NCBI GenBank assembly: GCA_009760855.2
Contig: WPIO01000024.1
Span: forward strand, 1,582,501 to 1,646,500
Length of the DNA stretch: 64,000 nt
Direction: 5' to 3'
Source: Cristatella mucedo
Taxonomy: Eukaryota; Bryozoa; Phylactolaemata; Cristatellidae
The position numbers and the translations under genes are program-made. Below the pieces are notes generated by a model, which saw only the letters and a list, made by a program, of their open reading frames with translations, ran no database searches and had not been told where the DNA came from. Below, piece by piece: positions 1-10,780 of this stretch. Within the stretch, counting starts at the first letter, position 1. The number at the start of each line of letters is the position of its first letter.

Positions 1-52
1 GGGAGCATCAACGCACACAGGCACACAAGCACACAAGCACACGCACCCCACC

Positions 53-244
53 CTACAGTAGTAGCAGCAGCAGCAGCAGCAGTATTGTTCTGGTTAGCGA
101 GAGCAGCACAGCAGTCACCACCACGTTAGTAGGTAGGCACCCCAAGCGCTCGCTCGCCGTGGCAGCAGCAGCAGCAGGCAAAACGGCTGGCGAGATCGAC
201 GGCGGCGGAGTGCTGGGCGGCGGCACGCGCGGGTCCAGACTTAC
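53..244 (-). other. Read-through extension of the last exon, or intron start
   Basis: On the minus strand the calmodulin-binding exon stays open for another 63 codons past the GTAAGT donor and ends at TAG (53-55). The extension is Pro/Ala-rich and then hydrophobic, with a terminal poly-Leu made by a CTG/CAG run at 61-84. It could be an alternative C-terminus or simply intron. A telokin-type C-terminal Ig domain, present in vertebrate MYLK, is not encoded here. I favour intron because the donor is consensus and the poly-Leu end looks like a translated microsatellite. Confidence 0.4.
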
Positions 245-394
245 ACCCGATGGCGAAGGTGCAGCGGCGGCGGCGGCAGCGGCTGCGGCGGGAGGAGGAG
301 AAGCAAAATCGTGGGAAGGACTGGGCGAACGGCTAGAAGGTGACTGCAGGCTGGCACGGATGCGGCTCAAAGCCCGTATGGCCATCCCAGTTTT
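245..394 (-). CDS. mylk: MLCK exon: calmodulin-binding helix and start of C-terminal tail
   Basis: The acceptor is ttgtag|AAAACTGGG and the phase is 0. The first 17 residues complete the calmodulin-binding segment begun in the preceding exon: RRKWQ joins KTGMAIRALSRIRASLQ, which aligns with vertebrate RRKWQKTGNAVRAIGRLSS. A Trp anchor at position 1 and Ile at position 14 fit the 1-14 spacing of MLCK sites, with Ile replacing the usual Leu. A Ser/Pro stretch and a ten-residue poly-Ala follow. I end the exon at a consensus donor (GGT|GTAAGT, 244-239), which keeps phase 0. If that donor is skipped the frame stays open to a stop at 53-55, adding Pro-rich and then poly-Leu sequence. Residues 3020-3069. 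Confidence 0.85.
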
Positions 395-1387
395 CTACAA
401 GATAACATTCGGGGAGTGCACGCAAAAAACAAACGCTCAAGCCCAAAGCGGCAAACTTCCAGTGAAAAGCACTCTTGCACACACCAAACTAGTCGGCAGC
501 AAAAGCTAGGCAACGGCCGCACACAAGCACCCGCACCCGAGGCCAAGGCACCGGAGACGACCAGCTGAGGTCGGCCCGCAGCGGCTCTTCTGGCAAGTGC
601 AGGCAGCCGGCAAGCAAGGCCGAGGTCATGCTGCCTTCCTCGGCTCATGGCGGCAAAACTGAGGCAGTGCAAACGAGTGCTTGTCCTAGCTGCCGTGCTG
701 GCGTCCGCTGCTCTGCTGCTGCTGCTGCTGCCCAATTTACCGAGGCCTGCCGATGCAAGGCAGTGCTGGCGATTGAAGCTAAGCGGTCGCGTCCAACAAT
801 ATGCAGCTGCAGAGTGCTGTGTGTTTCTTATTTTCTCTTATTTTGCATGCACTCGGAACTTTTACGTCGAAGCGGCAGTAACATTTTTACTAGTGCACGC
901 TGGTGTGACAAAGCGCGAAACAGAAATAGCCGGATGCTGCACGGGGAAAGGGGTTTGCCTGAGGGGGAACAGCTGCACTTCTGCTGCCACCGGGTAATTA
1001 CCAGGGTCGATAGCAAAAGAGGGCAAGCTGAGATAACGATGCAGAGCACTGCAGAGCAGCCTGTACCCAGAAACATGGCAACAGACGTTGCCGAAATCAT
1101 ATGGGGAACAGCTGGAAAGCCGAATGCTCGAACCTTTGCCCACCGAGCCCGCATATGCAAACGGTCAATTACAACATCGACAGCGCTCAGGGAAGCAGAC
1201 GGCATGACAGGAAACTTTGCAGCTGCTCGCGCGCACTGTCAACAGCGGCTTCGCAATGCAGCAGCTGCCGACTGGTTCCTCGGGCGGTGGCTGCTGCATT
1301 GTTGATCTCCACGGACCGACGTGCCAGCAAGACCGACGTCGGTGAGGGTGTGATGGGGGGCGAAGCCGCCGGCGGCCACAGTCATAC
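395..1387 (-). other. MLCK intron
   Basis: This intron lies between the autoinhibitory exon and the calmodulin-binding exon, with donor CAG|GTATGA at 1387 and acceptor ttgtag ending at 395. It contains a CTG run near 706-731. Several medium-length open frames cross it on both strands, but none has family signatures or plausible splice sites. I see no gene or mobile element in it. Confidence 0.75.
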
Positions 1388-1514
1388 CTGCCACTTGCGG
1401 CGGGCTACGAACTTCTTCATTTTCTCCTTGCTCTTCCGCAGCTTTCTCGTGCGCTGCAGCTTGGAATCGGCCAGCCACAGGTGCCGACTGCAGTCGGCCG
1501 CACTCATGCGGCTT
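1388..1514 (-). CDS. mylk: MLCK exon: end of kinase domain and autoinhibitory segment
   Basis: Acceptor gccgcag|AAG, donor CAG|GTATGA, 127 nt, entering with 1 nt to finish a codon and leaving in phase 0. It encodes the kinase tail SRMSAADCSRHLWL, like KRMTADQCLQHPWL in other MLCKs, and then the basic pseudosubstrate/autoinhibitory stretch ending KEKMKKFVARRKWQ, like KDRMKKYMARRKWQ of vertebrate MYLK. The calmodulin-binding site is split by the next intron directly after RRKWQ. In known MLCKs this segment blocks the active site until Ca2+/calmodulin binds. Residues 2978-3019. Confidence 0.92.
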
Positions 1515-1739
1515 CTGCGGCGAGAGAAAAGTTTAGGCGGGTCAGTGGCTAGCGCGCGCACGAGTGCAAACTCGACCTCGGGCCAACTCCTCAGTCATGC
1601 GAGCCCAGTCGTCAGCCGAGCCGAGGCTGACCACTGACGTGACCAGCGTTGCATCCGAGCCAATGGCGCTGCATGCTGGACATGCATGCCCTAAATGCAT
1701 GCGGATGGGCAGCGACCACCTATTAGAGCGATAACAATG

Positions 1740-1741
<2 letters not shown>

Positions 1742-1771
<30 letters not shown>
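1742..1771. repeat. (GA)n microsatellite
   Basis: About 15 uninterrupted GA units in the intron upstream of the autoinhibitory exon; CU-rich in the transcript. Confidence 0.95.
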
Positions 1772-1774
<3 letters not shown>

Positions 1775-2065
1775 CTGCCATTACACATGCGTGCCCAATA
1801 AGGCGCCATCCATGCAGGATAACCGGCAGGAAGTGATGCTCGGAAAAACTGATCTCGAGGCTTCTGCTCGAGATGCTGTCCTTTCAGAAGTCAGATGACT
1901 GATTTTCGTATAGAGATGACAGTCCCAGCACAATCTGCATGCATGAATAGGTACTTCCAGGTGTAAACCTGTGCACATATGAATGAGCCAGAGCGTGGGT
2001 GTCTGTGCGCGCCGTGTGCAAACAGAAGCTAATAGGTCGTCGGTGGCAATCGCAATGATAGGCCG

Positions 2066-2202
2066 GATATGGCCCAAGGGTTAAGGCCTTTGATGACTGA
2101 GGTCGAATTGAATGCATTTCATGACCGAGCTCGTGGGCTCGAACCCTTCGGCATATGTGAAGCACCTGGATAGAGATTAAGCTCTCATAGCCAAACAAAT
2201 GA
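2066..2202 (+). repeat. tRNA-derived SINE, family 1
   Basis: A tRNA-like head with an A-box-like GGCCCAAGGGTTAAGGC and a B-box-like GGCTCGAACCC is followed by GAAGCACCTGGATAGAGATT, AAGCTCTCATAG. The tail is replaced by (AT)n. Confidence 0.7.
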
Positions 2203-2227
2203 AATATATATATATATATATATATAT
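2203..2227. repeat. (AT)n microsatellite
   Basis: About 12 AT units forming the 3' end of the SINE copy at 2066. Confidence 0.95.
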
Positions 2228-2458
2228 TCCGACCGTATATTACGACGGCATTCTACAACTCACGACCTATTCAATACGAATATAAGCTAGTGGATCCCAT
2301 GAAAAATACCCGAGTGCTCATACACCCACCAATAAGCATGCCCACACAGAGTCAAACGTAGGCACACGAGCGTGCATAAACACGGAAGGACTCGCCTAGT
2401 CGTCACGGCATTCCATCGAAAGCAAGCAGCGCAAAAACGGTGCATGAAGGCAACTCAC

Positions 2459-2611
2459 TCCTTGCGCTTGACAAGCAGCTGTGAGATGAAATCTTTTGCA
2501 CACAGTGATATGTCAATAAAAGCGTCTTCGTCGAACTCCCATTGAGCCTTGGTGACGTTGGACAGAGTCTCACTGTCACTGTCTCCACAGAACGGAGACA
2601 AGCCAGAGAGC
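2459..2611 (-). CDS. mylk: MLCK exon: kinase C-lobe (subdomains X-XI)
   Basis: Acceptor tttcattgcag|GCTC, donor GGA|GTGAGT, 153 nt. It encodes SGLSPFCGDSDSETLSNV and continues to KDFISQLLVKRKE. These match the MLCK consensus SGLSPFMGDNDNETLxNV...AKDFIxxLLxKxxxxR in residue order and spacing. The split codon (CT|G) restores Leu before Leu-Ser-Gly-Leu, as in the family. Residues 2927-2976. The (AAT)n array of an antisense LINE tail starts only about 26 bp beyond the acceptor on the upstream side. Confidence 0.95.
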
Positions 2612-2636
2612 CTGCAATGAAACCACGATAGTGCAT

Positions 2637-2745
2637 GATAACAATAATAATAATAATAATAATAATACACTTGATAAAGCACCCTCAGAGAACCCAATCT
2701 CTTTCTATGCGCTATACATTGATGGGTAAACACAGGTCGAAGCAT
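2637..2745 (-). mobile_element. LINE family A 3' tail, inverted
   Basis: (AAT)n at 2642-2668, then CACTTGATAAAGCACCCTCA and AATCTCTTTCTATGCGC, the reverse complement of the family A tail. It ends within about 30 bp of the acceptor of the kinase exon at 2611. Confidence 0.75.
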
Positions 2746-2838
2746 GGGGGACGGGACAACGACGAGGACGAAGGGATCGGGAGAGAGTGAGAAATAGGGT
2801 CGGAGGAAACATTACGTCTTCACATTGTAGCATCCTTA

Positions 2839-3141
<303 letters not shown>

Positions 3142-3439
3142 TTAATCGTGCCAACCAGTAGAACGTTGCTTTCTTGTCGACCAAGCAAGTTCTTCATTCA
3201 TGGTCCATAAACATGCCATGTGATACTGTGGCCGTCAGAACAACATTTCAGCTAGCACATCAAGATGGGTGCTTAACCAGCATGACTCGGTTATTTGTGC
3301 ACACTTTGGGGCTAATACTAGCAACTGGCAGCCAGCCACGGCTTTGTATGCTTGAGGAGGTTCGGCTCCGAACATGGTTCTATCACAGAGAAAAAGCTGT
3401 GCAAAGCTTGGGTAACGACTATATATTCCACAGCACCAG

Positions 3440-3443
<4 letters not shown>

Positions 3444-3479
<36 letters not shown>
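3444..3479. repeat. (GA)n microsatellite
   Basis: About 18 GA units in the intron after the catalytic-loop exon. Confidence 0.95.
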
Positions 3480-3481
<2 letters not shown>

Positions 3482-3604
3482 CTTTCAATTCTGACAGCTT
3501 TCTGCTAATGAATTATCTAGCTATAGCCTCACAAAGTTCAGTTTCATCCATGGACTCGAAGTGGATCACGGTGTGGTCTAAAGCCCGGGCCAGGACCGCA
3601 CTGA

Positions 3605-4015
3605 GTAATACCTCGTACAAATCTCAAATCCTTTGGAGACCGTGCCTTTAGTTCGCATGCTCCCAAAGCCTGGAACTCACTCCCGACTTGTGTCACGACA
3701 TCTCCTGGCTTGTTAACATTTTAAAAAGAAACTAAAAACCCATCTAATCATCACAGCCTTTAGTGTGTCCCTGTGATTCGCCCTTTACGTGCTTATGCAT
3801 ACGTACTGACCCTGTGCTTGTCACCCCTAACCATGTTGTTCTTATTGCCTATTGAGCATGTTACCACTAATCGATTCAATCGTGCTTTCTTTGCAGCAAA
3901 TATAAAGAGCTTCAAGAAAGAGATTGCGTTTTCTGAGTGTGTTGTGTCAAATGTATTATCAGTATTATTATTATTGTTGTTATTACTATTATTGTTATTA
4001 TTATTATTATTATTA
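3605..4015 (+). mobile_element. LINE family A 3' end, degenerate
   Basis: The region matches the end of the LINE open frame (SFGDRAFSSYAPKAWNSLP, with frameshifts) and the 3' UTR (TGCTTATGCATACGTACTGACC..., AACCATGTTGTTC) before an (ATT)n-like run at 3955-4015. The usual AAGCGCCTAGA block is altered here. Confidence 0.75.
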
Positions 4016-4299
4016 CTTGTCGGTTTCCCCTCTTTTGTCAAGTAAAAATGGTCGAGACCAACTTATCAGTTTTAGGGGCTTTCAAAGTTGATCCACAACC
4101 CACGCAGCACTGGCTGAGCAGGTTAAGACCAACGCATCAATAAGTGATACAAAGCAGTCTCGTGAGGTGCTGTATACTTTTTGTTTAGAAAATGTGCTTT
4201 TCTGAAAGACGTCAGTTTCCAAACGAAACTGGCCAGTAACTGAGTGCTTTTGCCTGTGGGTTAGCCTGCTCATAATGCTGCTAAAATATCACTAAAATA

Positions 4300-4505
4300 T
4301 CACTTATGCTTGCTGACACTGCATGCTGCCACTACCCACATTTGAATGCTGACCCTGTGCATGTCACCCCTAACCGTGTTATTCTTGTTGTTTATTGAGT
4401 ATGCTACCACTAACCATTCGATCGGACTTTCTTTGCAGCAAATGTAAAGTGCCTAGAAAGAGATCGAGTTATCTGATGGCACTATATCAAACGTATTATT
4501 ATTCT
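4300..4505 (+). mobile_element. LINE family A 3' UTR fragment
   Basis: It matches the 3' UTR from GCTTGCTGACACTG through CATGTCACCCCTAACC and AAATGTAAAGTGCCTAGAAA to the final ATTATT run. No coding part remains. Confidence 0.8.
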
Positions 4506-5232
4506 TATATTAACTGGAGCTTCGTGCAAGTGAACTGTTACTATCTGCATCTTTATAGATATGCATGTACTTGCTAAGCTTAGTGCTTCGGTTCTTTGAT
4601 GTCTGCCTGCATGCAGGGATCTCTTGCTCGCACGAGCCGAGTAGCTTTCAGTGAGACGATCAGGTCGACGGTGGGCCACCGGTTTCGTGAGAAGCGAAGC
4701 TTTCGTGCGATGCTACCAACATGCTCAATTTGGGCTCGCTGAGTATACCATTTCTTTGCACTATCGTGGTCGTACCTTGCTCGCTGTCGCATCCCAGGTG
4801 GCTTTCGTCACTTCCCGACAAGCGCACCATTGAGCAGGACGGCCACGTGGAGGCATGGGCAGCCACCTAAATTACCTAGCCTAAATTGCAAGCCTAAATT
4901 ACATCGCACAACACAGAGGTACACATCCGGTCTCGAGCTGGGAACCGGGCACAGCACACAGCTGCGCACAAGTACTAGAACTGCAACCATAGACAACCCA
5001 GGCATGTTTCAAAGGGATGAACCTTGACCCATGCTAAAGACTAGAGGGAGTGGCAGGCGGCATCCTGGCCACCACTCAGAGGAACTGCCCTCGTCAGACA
5101 GTGTGCATAATATGAAGCCCGGTAACCGAGTAACCACATACAAGCAGCAGTAACTAGCAGTGGCACAGCAGTTGAATGCAGCGAACGCAGGCTCATAGCG
5201 CAGAGCTCATAGGGCAGCCGCCATTGGTATAC

Positions 5233-5413
5233 TTGGTTACTCTCTCTTTTTGTGCAGATGATATTCTCTGGCTTCAGGTCGAGATGCAGGATGCACTTTT
5301 CATGCATGTACTGAACGCCGTCGCATATCTGCTTGGTAAATCTCACGCAGTCCGTTTCGGTGAGGTCGAAATCATCGCCAGCAATCCGTTCAAAAAGCTC
5401 ACCACCACCGACA
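5233..5413 (-). CDS. mylk: MLCK exon: hinge to catalytic loop
   Basis: Acceptor gtgccag|TGTC, donor CAA|GTATAC, 181 nt, phase 2 in and 0 out. It begins VGGGELFERI, the MLCK helix-D region, and runs to MHEKCILHLDLKPENIICT. The catalytic loop reads HLDLKPEN: MLCK-family kinases typically carry Leu in place of the Arg of HRD, while the catalytic Asp, Lys and Asn are all present. The split codon TA|T joins the preceding exon as VTEYVGGGELF. Residues 2813-2872. Confidence 0.97.
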
Positions 5414-6149
5414 CTGGCACGTGGAAAGCGCAAACGCCAAGTGAGGGTACCTGCTCATCGCAGCAGAGTATCAATGCGCTACTGACAGTCATCAGTCAAA
5501 AACGAGTGCTCTAGATCGAGGACAAATATCGACTGCGTAAAAACAAGTACAGACAGCTCAGTCGCCTTACTAGGGCACCACGTGTGCACAGTGGGCAGCA
5601 AAGGCTTGATGAGAAGATAGTAGCAACTAAATCCCCACACGGCTGAGCATACGTGCTATAGCGAAAAACATACCAAATGAGGCTACCATAACGATAGCCA
5701 GGGACGCCATACCTCTCAGATACCGAGACTCAAGCGATGATGCAGCTAGCGTGTGCTACGGCTTGTTATAAGGGTAATGGCTAAGCTAAACTTGGCTGTA
5801 ATATGCAGTCAAGTGTTCAGCAGCCACTTGCTTTCACACCGAGCAGAAACATGGGACAAGTGCATGGAAAAATCAGTGGGACAACAGTCTGGTGCTCAAA
5901 ATCTGGGTACTCTCTCTTGACGGCCCACGTTTTTGAAAGAATTACTCTGACGACAAACTTGCATGGTCATTCGTCATATTCACGTCCTCTCTAAGCTTAG
6001 GGGCTACTTACTACACAGGCTAGTTACGAATCTTACCAAAATCGTGACTTTCTCCATTATTTCAGAATACAGACCGAATGAAAGCTATCAGCCCCGAAAA
6101 AAAAAACGTTTTGCCTCGAGTGAAAGAAGGAGCTGGAAATCTAATATAC

Positions 6150-7190
6150 TAACAATAATGTCGCTTGAATAGCACCCAAGAGAACCTAATCTCTATCCAG
6201 GCAATTTGCAAATCACAGTAAGAGACGCAATAATTAACAACTAATGACAGACAGGGTATCATGCTTGGTTAGACAAGCATGTAAAAGCACATAAGCACCA
6301 TGCTTACACGGGCATGCAAAGCACACAAGAAGATACCCAGGGCCACCGTTTAGTACGAACCCCGGTTGCAGGTATGCATGCAACAGAGATCTATGCCCTT
6401 AATCGAGCACTAAGCACACAATGGACACGCAGGAGCAAAACAGACAAGCTCACTAGGGCGCCGGGAAACCTGACCAGGACAGATGTGTCTTTAGCCGTGA
6501 CTTGGATGATGCAAAGTCAACACGGGTTGAGGCAAAAGCCGGAAGTAAGCTCCAGGCTTTTCGTACGCACGAACCGAAGGCCCGATCAAGGAAAATTACG
6601 ATTTTGTGCAGGGGGAGCAGTGAGATGAGCAAGACGGTTGGATGGACAGGCTGGTGAGAGCGAGTGCCAGCGACGTGTAAGCTAGGAAGGGGTTCTTAAA
6701 GTTAACTGCATGCTTGATACGGAGCAAGCGACGCTCTGACAGAAGCTCTGGCAGGTGATCTGGCAGCTACGCTGTCTACGATAGACCTGACGAGCTACAA
6801 AGTTGTGCACCAGTTGCAGACGATAGTGGATACAGGCCGGGAGTCCAGAATAATGAGAATTGCAGTAATCTAGACGCAGTGACAAGAATTCGGAAACTAG
6901 TTTAGCTGTCTAAGCAGTAACCTTGTTCAAGCAGGCCCTACTTTTTGGCAATGTTCCTCAGCTGAAAGAAGGCTGACTTGACAATGATGGCACTGTGCTC
7001 ATCCAATGACAAGTTGTTTTGAAACAGCACGCTTGGATTTCGGGCAGATGTCACGGGAGTGATGCTAGATAAACCTATCTTGAGGGTGAGGTCATCTAAC
7101 TTTGGGTGACACTAGGCTAGCCCATAGCTATTAGGTTGGTCTTATCATCGTCAGGCTTCGGAAGTTAGCAGTCATCCAAGAGGGAATGTT
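6150..7190 (-). mobile_element. Degenerate LINE fragment (family B)
   Basis: On the minus strand it translates, with stops and frameshifts, to LINE RT C-terminal sequence: KPDDDKTNL near 7150, SLRLDYCNSHYSGLPACIHY near 6880-6830. It then reaches a tail block AAGAGAACCTAATCTCTAT near 6190. The 3' region resembles 40216-40700 rather than family A. Confidence 0.7.
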
Positions 7191-7477
7191 GTGGATGCAA
7201 AACGGTTCGGCTGAGGAGCAAGACTCAGATGGGTCGAAGGATTGCTACACCTGGGCGGCAGGATGGCAGAATTCGTGCTCCGACAGTTGCAGTCAGTTGC
7301 AAATGATGCATTAATTTGAAAATACAGACCGAAAAGGTCGGCTACTATGCAGAATACTGCTAACCGGATGTGCTTTGGCAGTGCAGCCAAAAAGGAACCG
7401 CAGCCGAGCCTCGACAGCTTGTCCACTGGCAGCAAGGTCGAACAACTAAAATCTCCGTGCCCCTGGATGCAACTAAG

Positions 7478-7596
<119 letters not shown>

Positions 7597-8045
7597 CCTG
7601 TCGAGGCTTCAGACTCTACATACTACCAGCTCAGCAACCGTTTTCGTTCCAGCCGGCGTTGGGCCTTAAGCATGAAGTTAGCAGGGATGGAATGCAAACA
7701 GGGAATGTTGGAACACAAAATTGGCTACAAACTAAAATGTAAGGAGGCTCTTGGCCACGTGCAGCAGAGTGGAAGCATCACCAAAGTAGGGCGGCATATT
7801 TTGCACGATGGCGCCAACAGGTTTGTAAGAGTTGCTGAGCAGGAAATAGGCAACATTACGATGCGAATTACAAGCACTACAAATGGTGCACTAAAAGAAG
7901 GATCGAGAGTAGTATTAGGGAAAGGTAGCCGGATAAAGGCAGCGCCACGCGCAAATGCATCAATGGAGCAACGGTTACGCAAGGTGCAAGCAGAAACCCG
8001 GCTCGAACTAAAAGATCAGGGCAGCGGCAAGGATTTGAGGTGAAG

Positions 8046-8175
8046 ATATATATATAATTCGTTTGTATAGAGCCCTAAGAGAATTTTAACTCTATTCAGG
8101 CGAGACAACGTTCGAGCCCTCTAACACGGCCAGACATTAGTCGAGGCAAGCACCTTAGCCATTGGGCCAAACCAG
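8046..8175 (-). repeat. tRNA-derived SINE, family 1, inverted
   Basis: Reverse strand: TGGCCCAATGGCTAAGGTGC, a B-box region and the tail TAGAGTTAAAATTCTCTTAG, GGCTCTATACAAACGAATT. Confidence 0.7.
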
Positions 8176-8301
8176 TGCAGCACCGGCAATGCTGACTCTC
8201 GGGTGGCACGCTCGATCGAACACCGAGAGTCGGCCAAAAGCTTCCGTTGCACGAGCGGCGGCTGACTCAGTGCCAAAGCACACGCTGCCACGCCTACGCA
8301 C

Positions 8302-8502
8302 TATTCAGTGACGAGCACCATCTCCTTGCCACCTTCGAAGACCTCCCACAGGCGTACGAGCTTGGGATGGCGGAGGTCGTTCATGATGTTGATCTCATTC
8401 ATGACCTCGCCCTTCTGAGATGGCCGGCACTTGATCCTCTTGGCGGCCCACTCCCTGCCAGTGGACTTCTCCGTGCACAGGTAGACCGAGCCGAACTTGC
8501 CT
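8302..8502 (-). CDS. mylk: MLCK exon: kinase N-lobe
   Basis: Acceptor cgctgcag|AGGC, donor AATA|GTGCGT, 201 nt, phase 2 to 2. It encodes GKFGSVYLCTEKSTGREW, AAKRIKC, VMNEINIMNDLRHPKLV and WEVFEGGKEMVLVTE. These contain the end of the Gly-rich loop, the ATP-anchoring Lys of AAK, the helix-C Glu of NEI and the hinge. The exon ends just before an apparent in-frame TAG, which is removed by splicing at GTGCGT. Residues 2746-2811. Confidence 0.97.
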
Positions 8503-8892
8503 CTGCAGCGAGCGGAGAGTAACGTGGGCAGCCATCGCAGTGCCCGCTAGCGGGAGCGGCAGCCGGCTACCGGCGTGGCTCGAGTGCATCGAGTGCCTCC
8601 TGAGAGCCGACCAGAATCCTGCAGTGGGCCGGTGCGCTCGATCGCGACCAACACAGCAGAGCGAGCGCATCCTGCTGGCAGCGCCGGCGGGCGTGACTGG
8701 GCAGTGCATCGTGACTGCGCAGTCACGATGCACTGCGAGCATTCGGGGGAGGGGGTAGGGAGGGAGCACGTGCAGAGGGGAATCGCTTCACTCGGCCAAG
8801 CGCAGTACTGCCATGCCGGCAATGAGTAGTTACGGAGTGCCTGCATAAGGAGAAGAGGAAGACAACTGTGCTGCATGGCGAAACAAACATAC

Positions 8893-8974
8893 TTTCCGAG
8901 GAGATTCTTGATGTCGTATTGGTCGTCAAAGGTTACGTCTTTCCGTATCTCGGCGTGGTGGTCACTGAACGCCT
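8893..8974 (-). CDS. mylk: MLCK exon: linker and start of kinase domain
   Basis: Acceptor cctttttcag|AGGC, donor GGAAA|GTATGT, 82 nt, phase 1 in and 2 out. It encodes AFSDHHAEIRKDVTFDDQ and then YDIKNLLG. The split codon AA|A makes Lys and completes the Gly loop as GKGKFGSV across the junction (GxGxxGxV). The preceding acidic linker matches the position of the acidic pre-kinase stretch of vertebrate MYLK. Residues 2719-2744. Confidence 0.93.
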
Positions 8975-9287
8975 CTGAAAAAGGGAGCCACAGGGCATCG
9001 CATAGGCGTTGACAGCAGAGTTTGCTACACAGCAAGGAACTGCCACCACGGCCAAGGATCACGGAAGCAATGCGCAAATAATATTTGAACCCGGCAGACT
9101 AAAGAGCAAACTCAGTAGGCTACAGCGACCGACCGACGGCAAGCATTGGTTATTATTAATACAGCATGAGTTCCTTCAGACGTGCTGCGTCATGCCGGCC
9201 TCAAAATAGTAAAAGTCGGCTAATTCGTCGCCCTCACTTACATAGCGGCAGAATAATAATAATTACAAGTCCTTTGCATAGCATTCC

Positions 9288-9372
9288 TAACAGCAAATGT
9301 AAAGCGCCTAGAAAGAGATTAAGTTCTCTGAGGGCGCTTTATCAAGTGCAATATTATTATTATTATTATTAA
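9288..9372 (+). mobile_element. LINE family A tail
   Basis: A short 3' end: AGCAAATGTAAAGCGCCTAG, AAGTTCTCTGAGGGCGC, TTATCAAGTGC and (ATT)n. Confidence 0.8.
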
Positions 9373-9375
9373 TAA

Positions 9376-9560
9376 AACCAATCTCTATATAGGCACTATA
9401 CAATGCACTGCAAGAATCAGCAGTAGCCAGGGGTTACTGACACGAAATTACGCTTCGACAGGCATTCAAAAGCAAACAAGTATCATACGACCAGAATGCA
9501 CACGTACACAAGAAGACACTCTGGGCCACCGAGAAGTAGACATCCTGTTTTGTCCGACAC
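9376..9560 (-). mobile_element. LINE family B 3' fragment, inverted
   Basis: It begins AACCAATCTCTATATAGGCAC, then GGCATTCAAAAGCAAACAAG and ACACAAGAAGACACTCTGGGC. This parallels 40260-40420 and 6180-6350, the 3' region of family B. Confidence 0.55.
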
Positions 9561-10239
9561 TGTATCACGCAGGGGTAAACATGCACATCACAGGCAAACA
9601 AAAAATGCCAAGTTTACATGATGCCTGGCTAAGACCTACGGGCAGTGATACTCGATGTAGCTAAGCTCGACACACAGTAGCCTAAAGACAGCAAAACGAG
9701 GTTGCTATCAAGTAATCAAACCGACCTACACCAAACCATCTCGACAAAGGCTTCGTATGAGTATAGGCATACCTATTTGAATTTCGATCAAGTAAAATGA
9801 CGGGCCGAACCACACCCATGGGCGCTATACGGCAGAAGTCCTTGTTAACTTACACAGAAGAGCAGGGTGAGAGTGCATGTCATACTGCACGAGCTGTGTG
9901 CACTTGTAGGTTTTGTTAATGCGCTTAGGTACCGAATGGCTGCTGCTTTTAAGCTGCTCGAAATTGCTAGCTGACTCGGGACAAGTTCTCGAAGGAAGCA
10001 GGTAGGCTTTAAACTTAAAAAAGTAGCAGCTTTTAATACCACTCCAGGGGCAGAGAGCTTTCAAGGCGATGGACAAGCTGAAAAAGCTTGGAGGTCAAAT
10101 AGACCTGGATAGGCTGGCTCTCATGCTTCTGCTTATGAATATTGTCTCATTGGTTTGTGATCCTGTACTTTTTCTAGTTAATGCTAGCCAATCTGATCTT
10201 TTAGAGGCTATATAGCCGACCACCAACCTAAGCCACTGT

Positions 10240-10780
10240 GAAAAGCTGTGTCATCATGCAGACTTTGAGAGGCTGCCACGAATTCAACAGAAAAGACTGC
10301 GCTCTGGCAACGAATTCCAAAGCACAGCAAACCACCGAGCAGAACTGCCCCATCGCCTTTTATCACTTAGGTCTTAGCCGTGGAGAGGGACTTCACTTCA
10401 CGACCTAGGTCGTGGATTAGCGTCCTGTAGGAGACAAATCCTGTATGGTCTGCTGTAAGCTTGGTGATAGCCACAAAGGTTGCGACAGTGTAAATGAGGC
10501 TGTTGGATCAGCCAAACTTTACTTTCGCAGCAAGCTGGAGCCATCAATTTGCTAGTCTCTGGCTACCAATAATTTAGATTGAGTTATGTAAGCCTGAATG
10601 ACCAGTATCGTTCAAGGTGCAGCTTCAGGCCGACATACCTAACCGGCTAGGTAACAAGAGGTGGAACCTGGCTTGAAGTGAAGTCGCTGCTCAAACGGCA
10701 GCCAGTGAAGACTTTCCAGCAAAGAGATGATGCGTTCAAGCTAGCTTCCTTTGTTGATACGGAGAGAGACAGACAGACAC
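10240..10780 (-). mobile_element. Degenerate LINE fragment
   Basis: On the minus strand, LESLHWLPFEQRLHFKPGS near 10735-10665 matches the LINE LHWLPVKQRIDFKVLS block, and WNSLPERSLF near 10320 matches the WNSLP tail. It is interrupted by stops and by a second-family SINE fragment. Confidence 0.6.
10395..10515 (+). repeat. SINE-like repeat, family 2
   Basis: GCTTGGTGATAGCCACAAAG, GTAAATGAGGCTGTTGGATC. It is related to the copy at 13195-13345 and embedded in an antisense LINE fragment. Confidence 0.5.

Larger units (their letters stand above)
1515..2458 (-). other. MLCK intron with (GA)n, (AT)n and a SINE copy
   Basis: The donor is GGA|GTGAGT at 2458 and the acceptor ends at 1515. The intron holds (GA)n at 1742-1771, which is (CU)n in the transcript, a SINE copy at 2066-2202 and (AT)n at 2203-2227. 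No other coding signal is seen. Confidence 0.75.
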
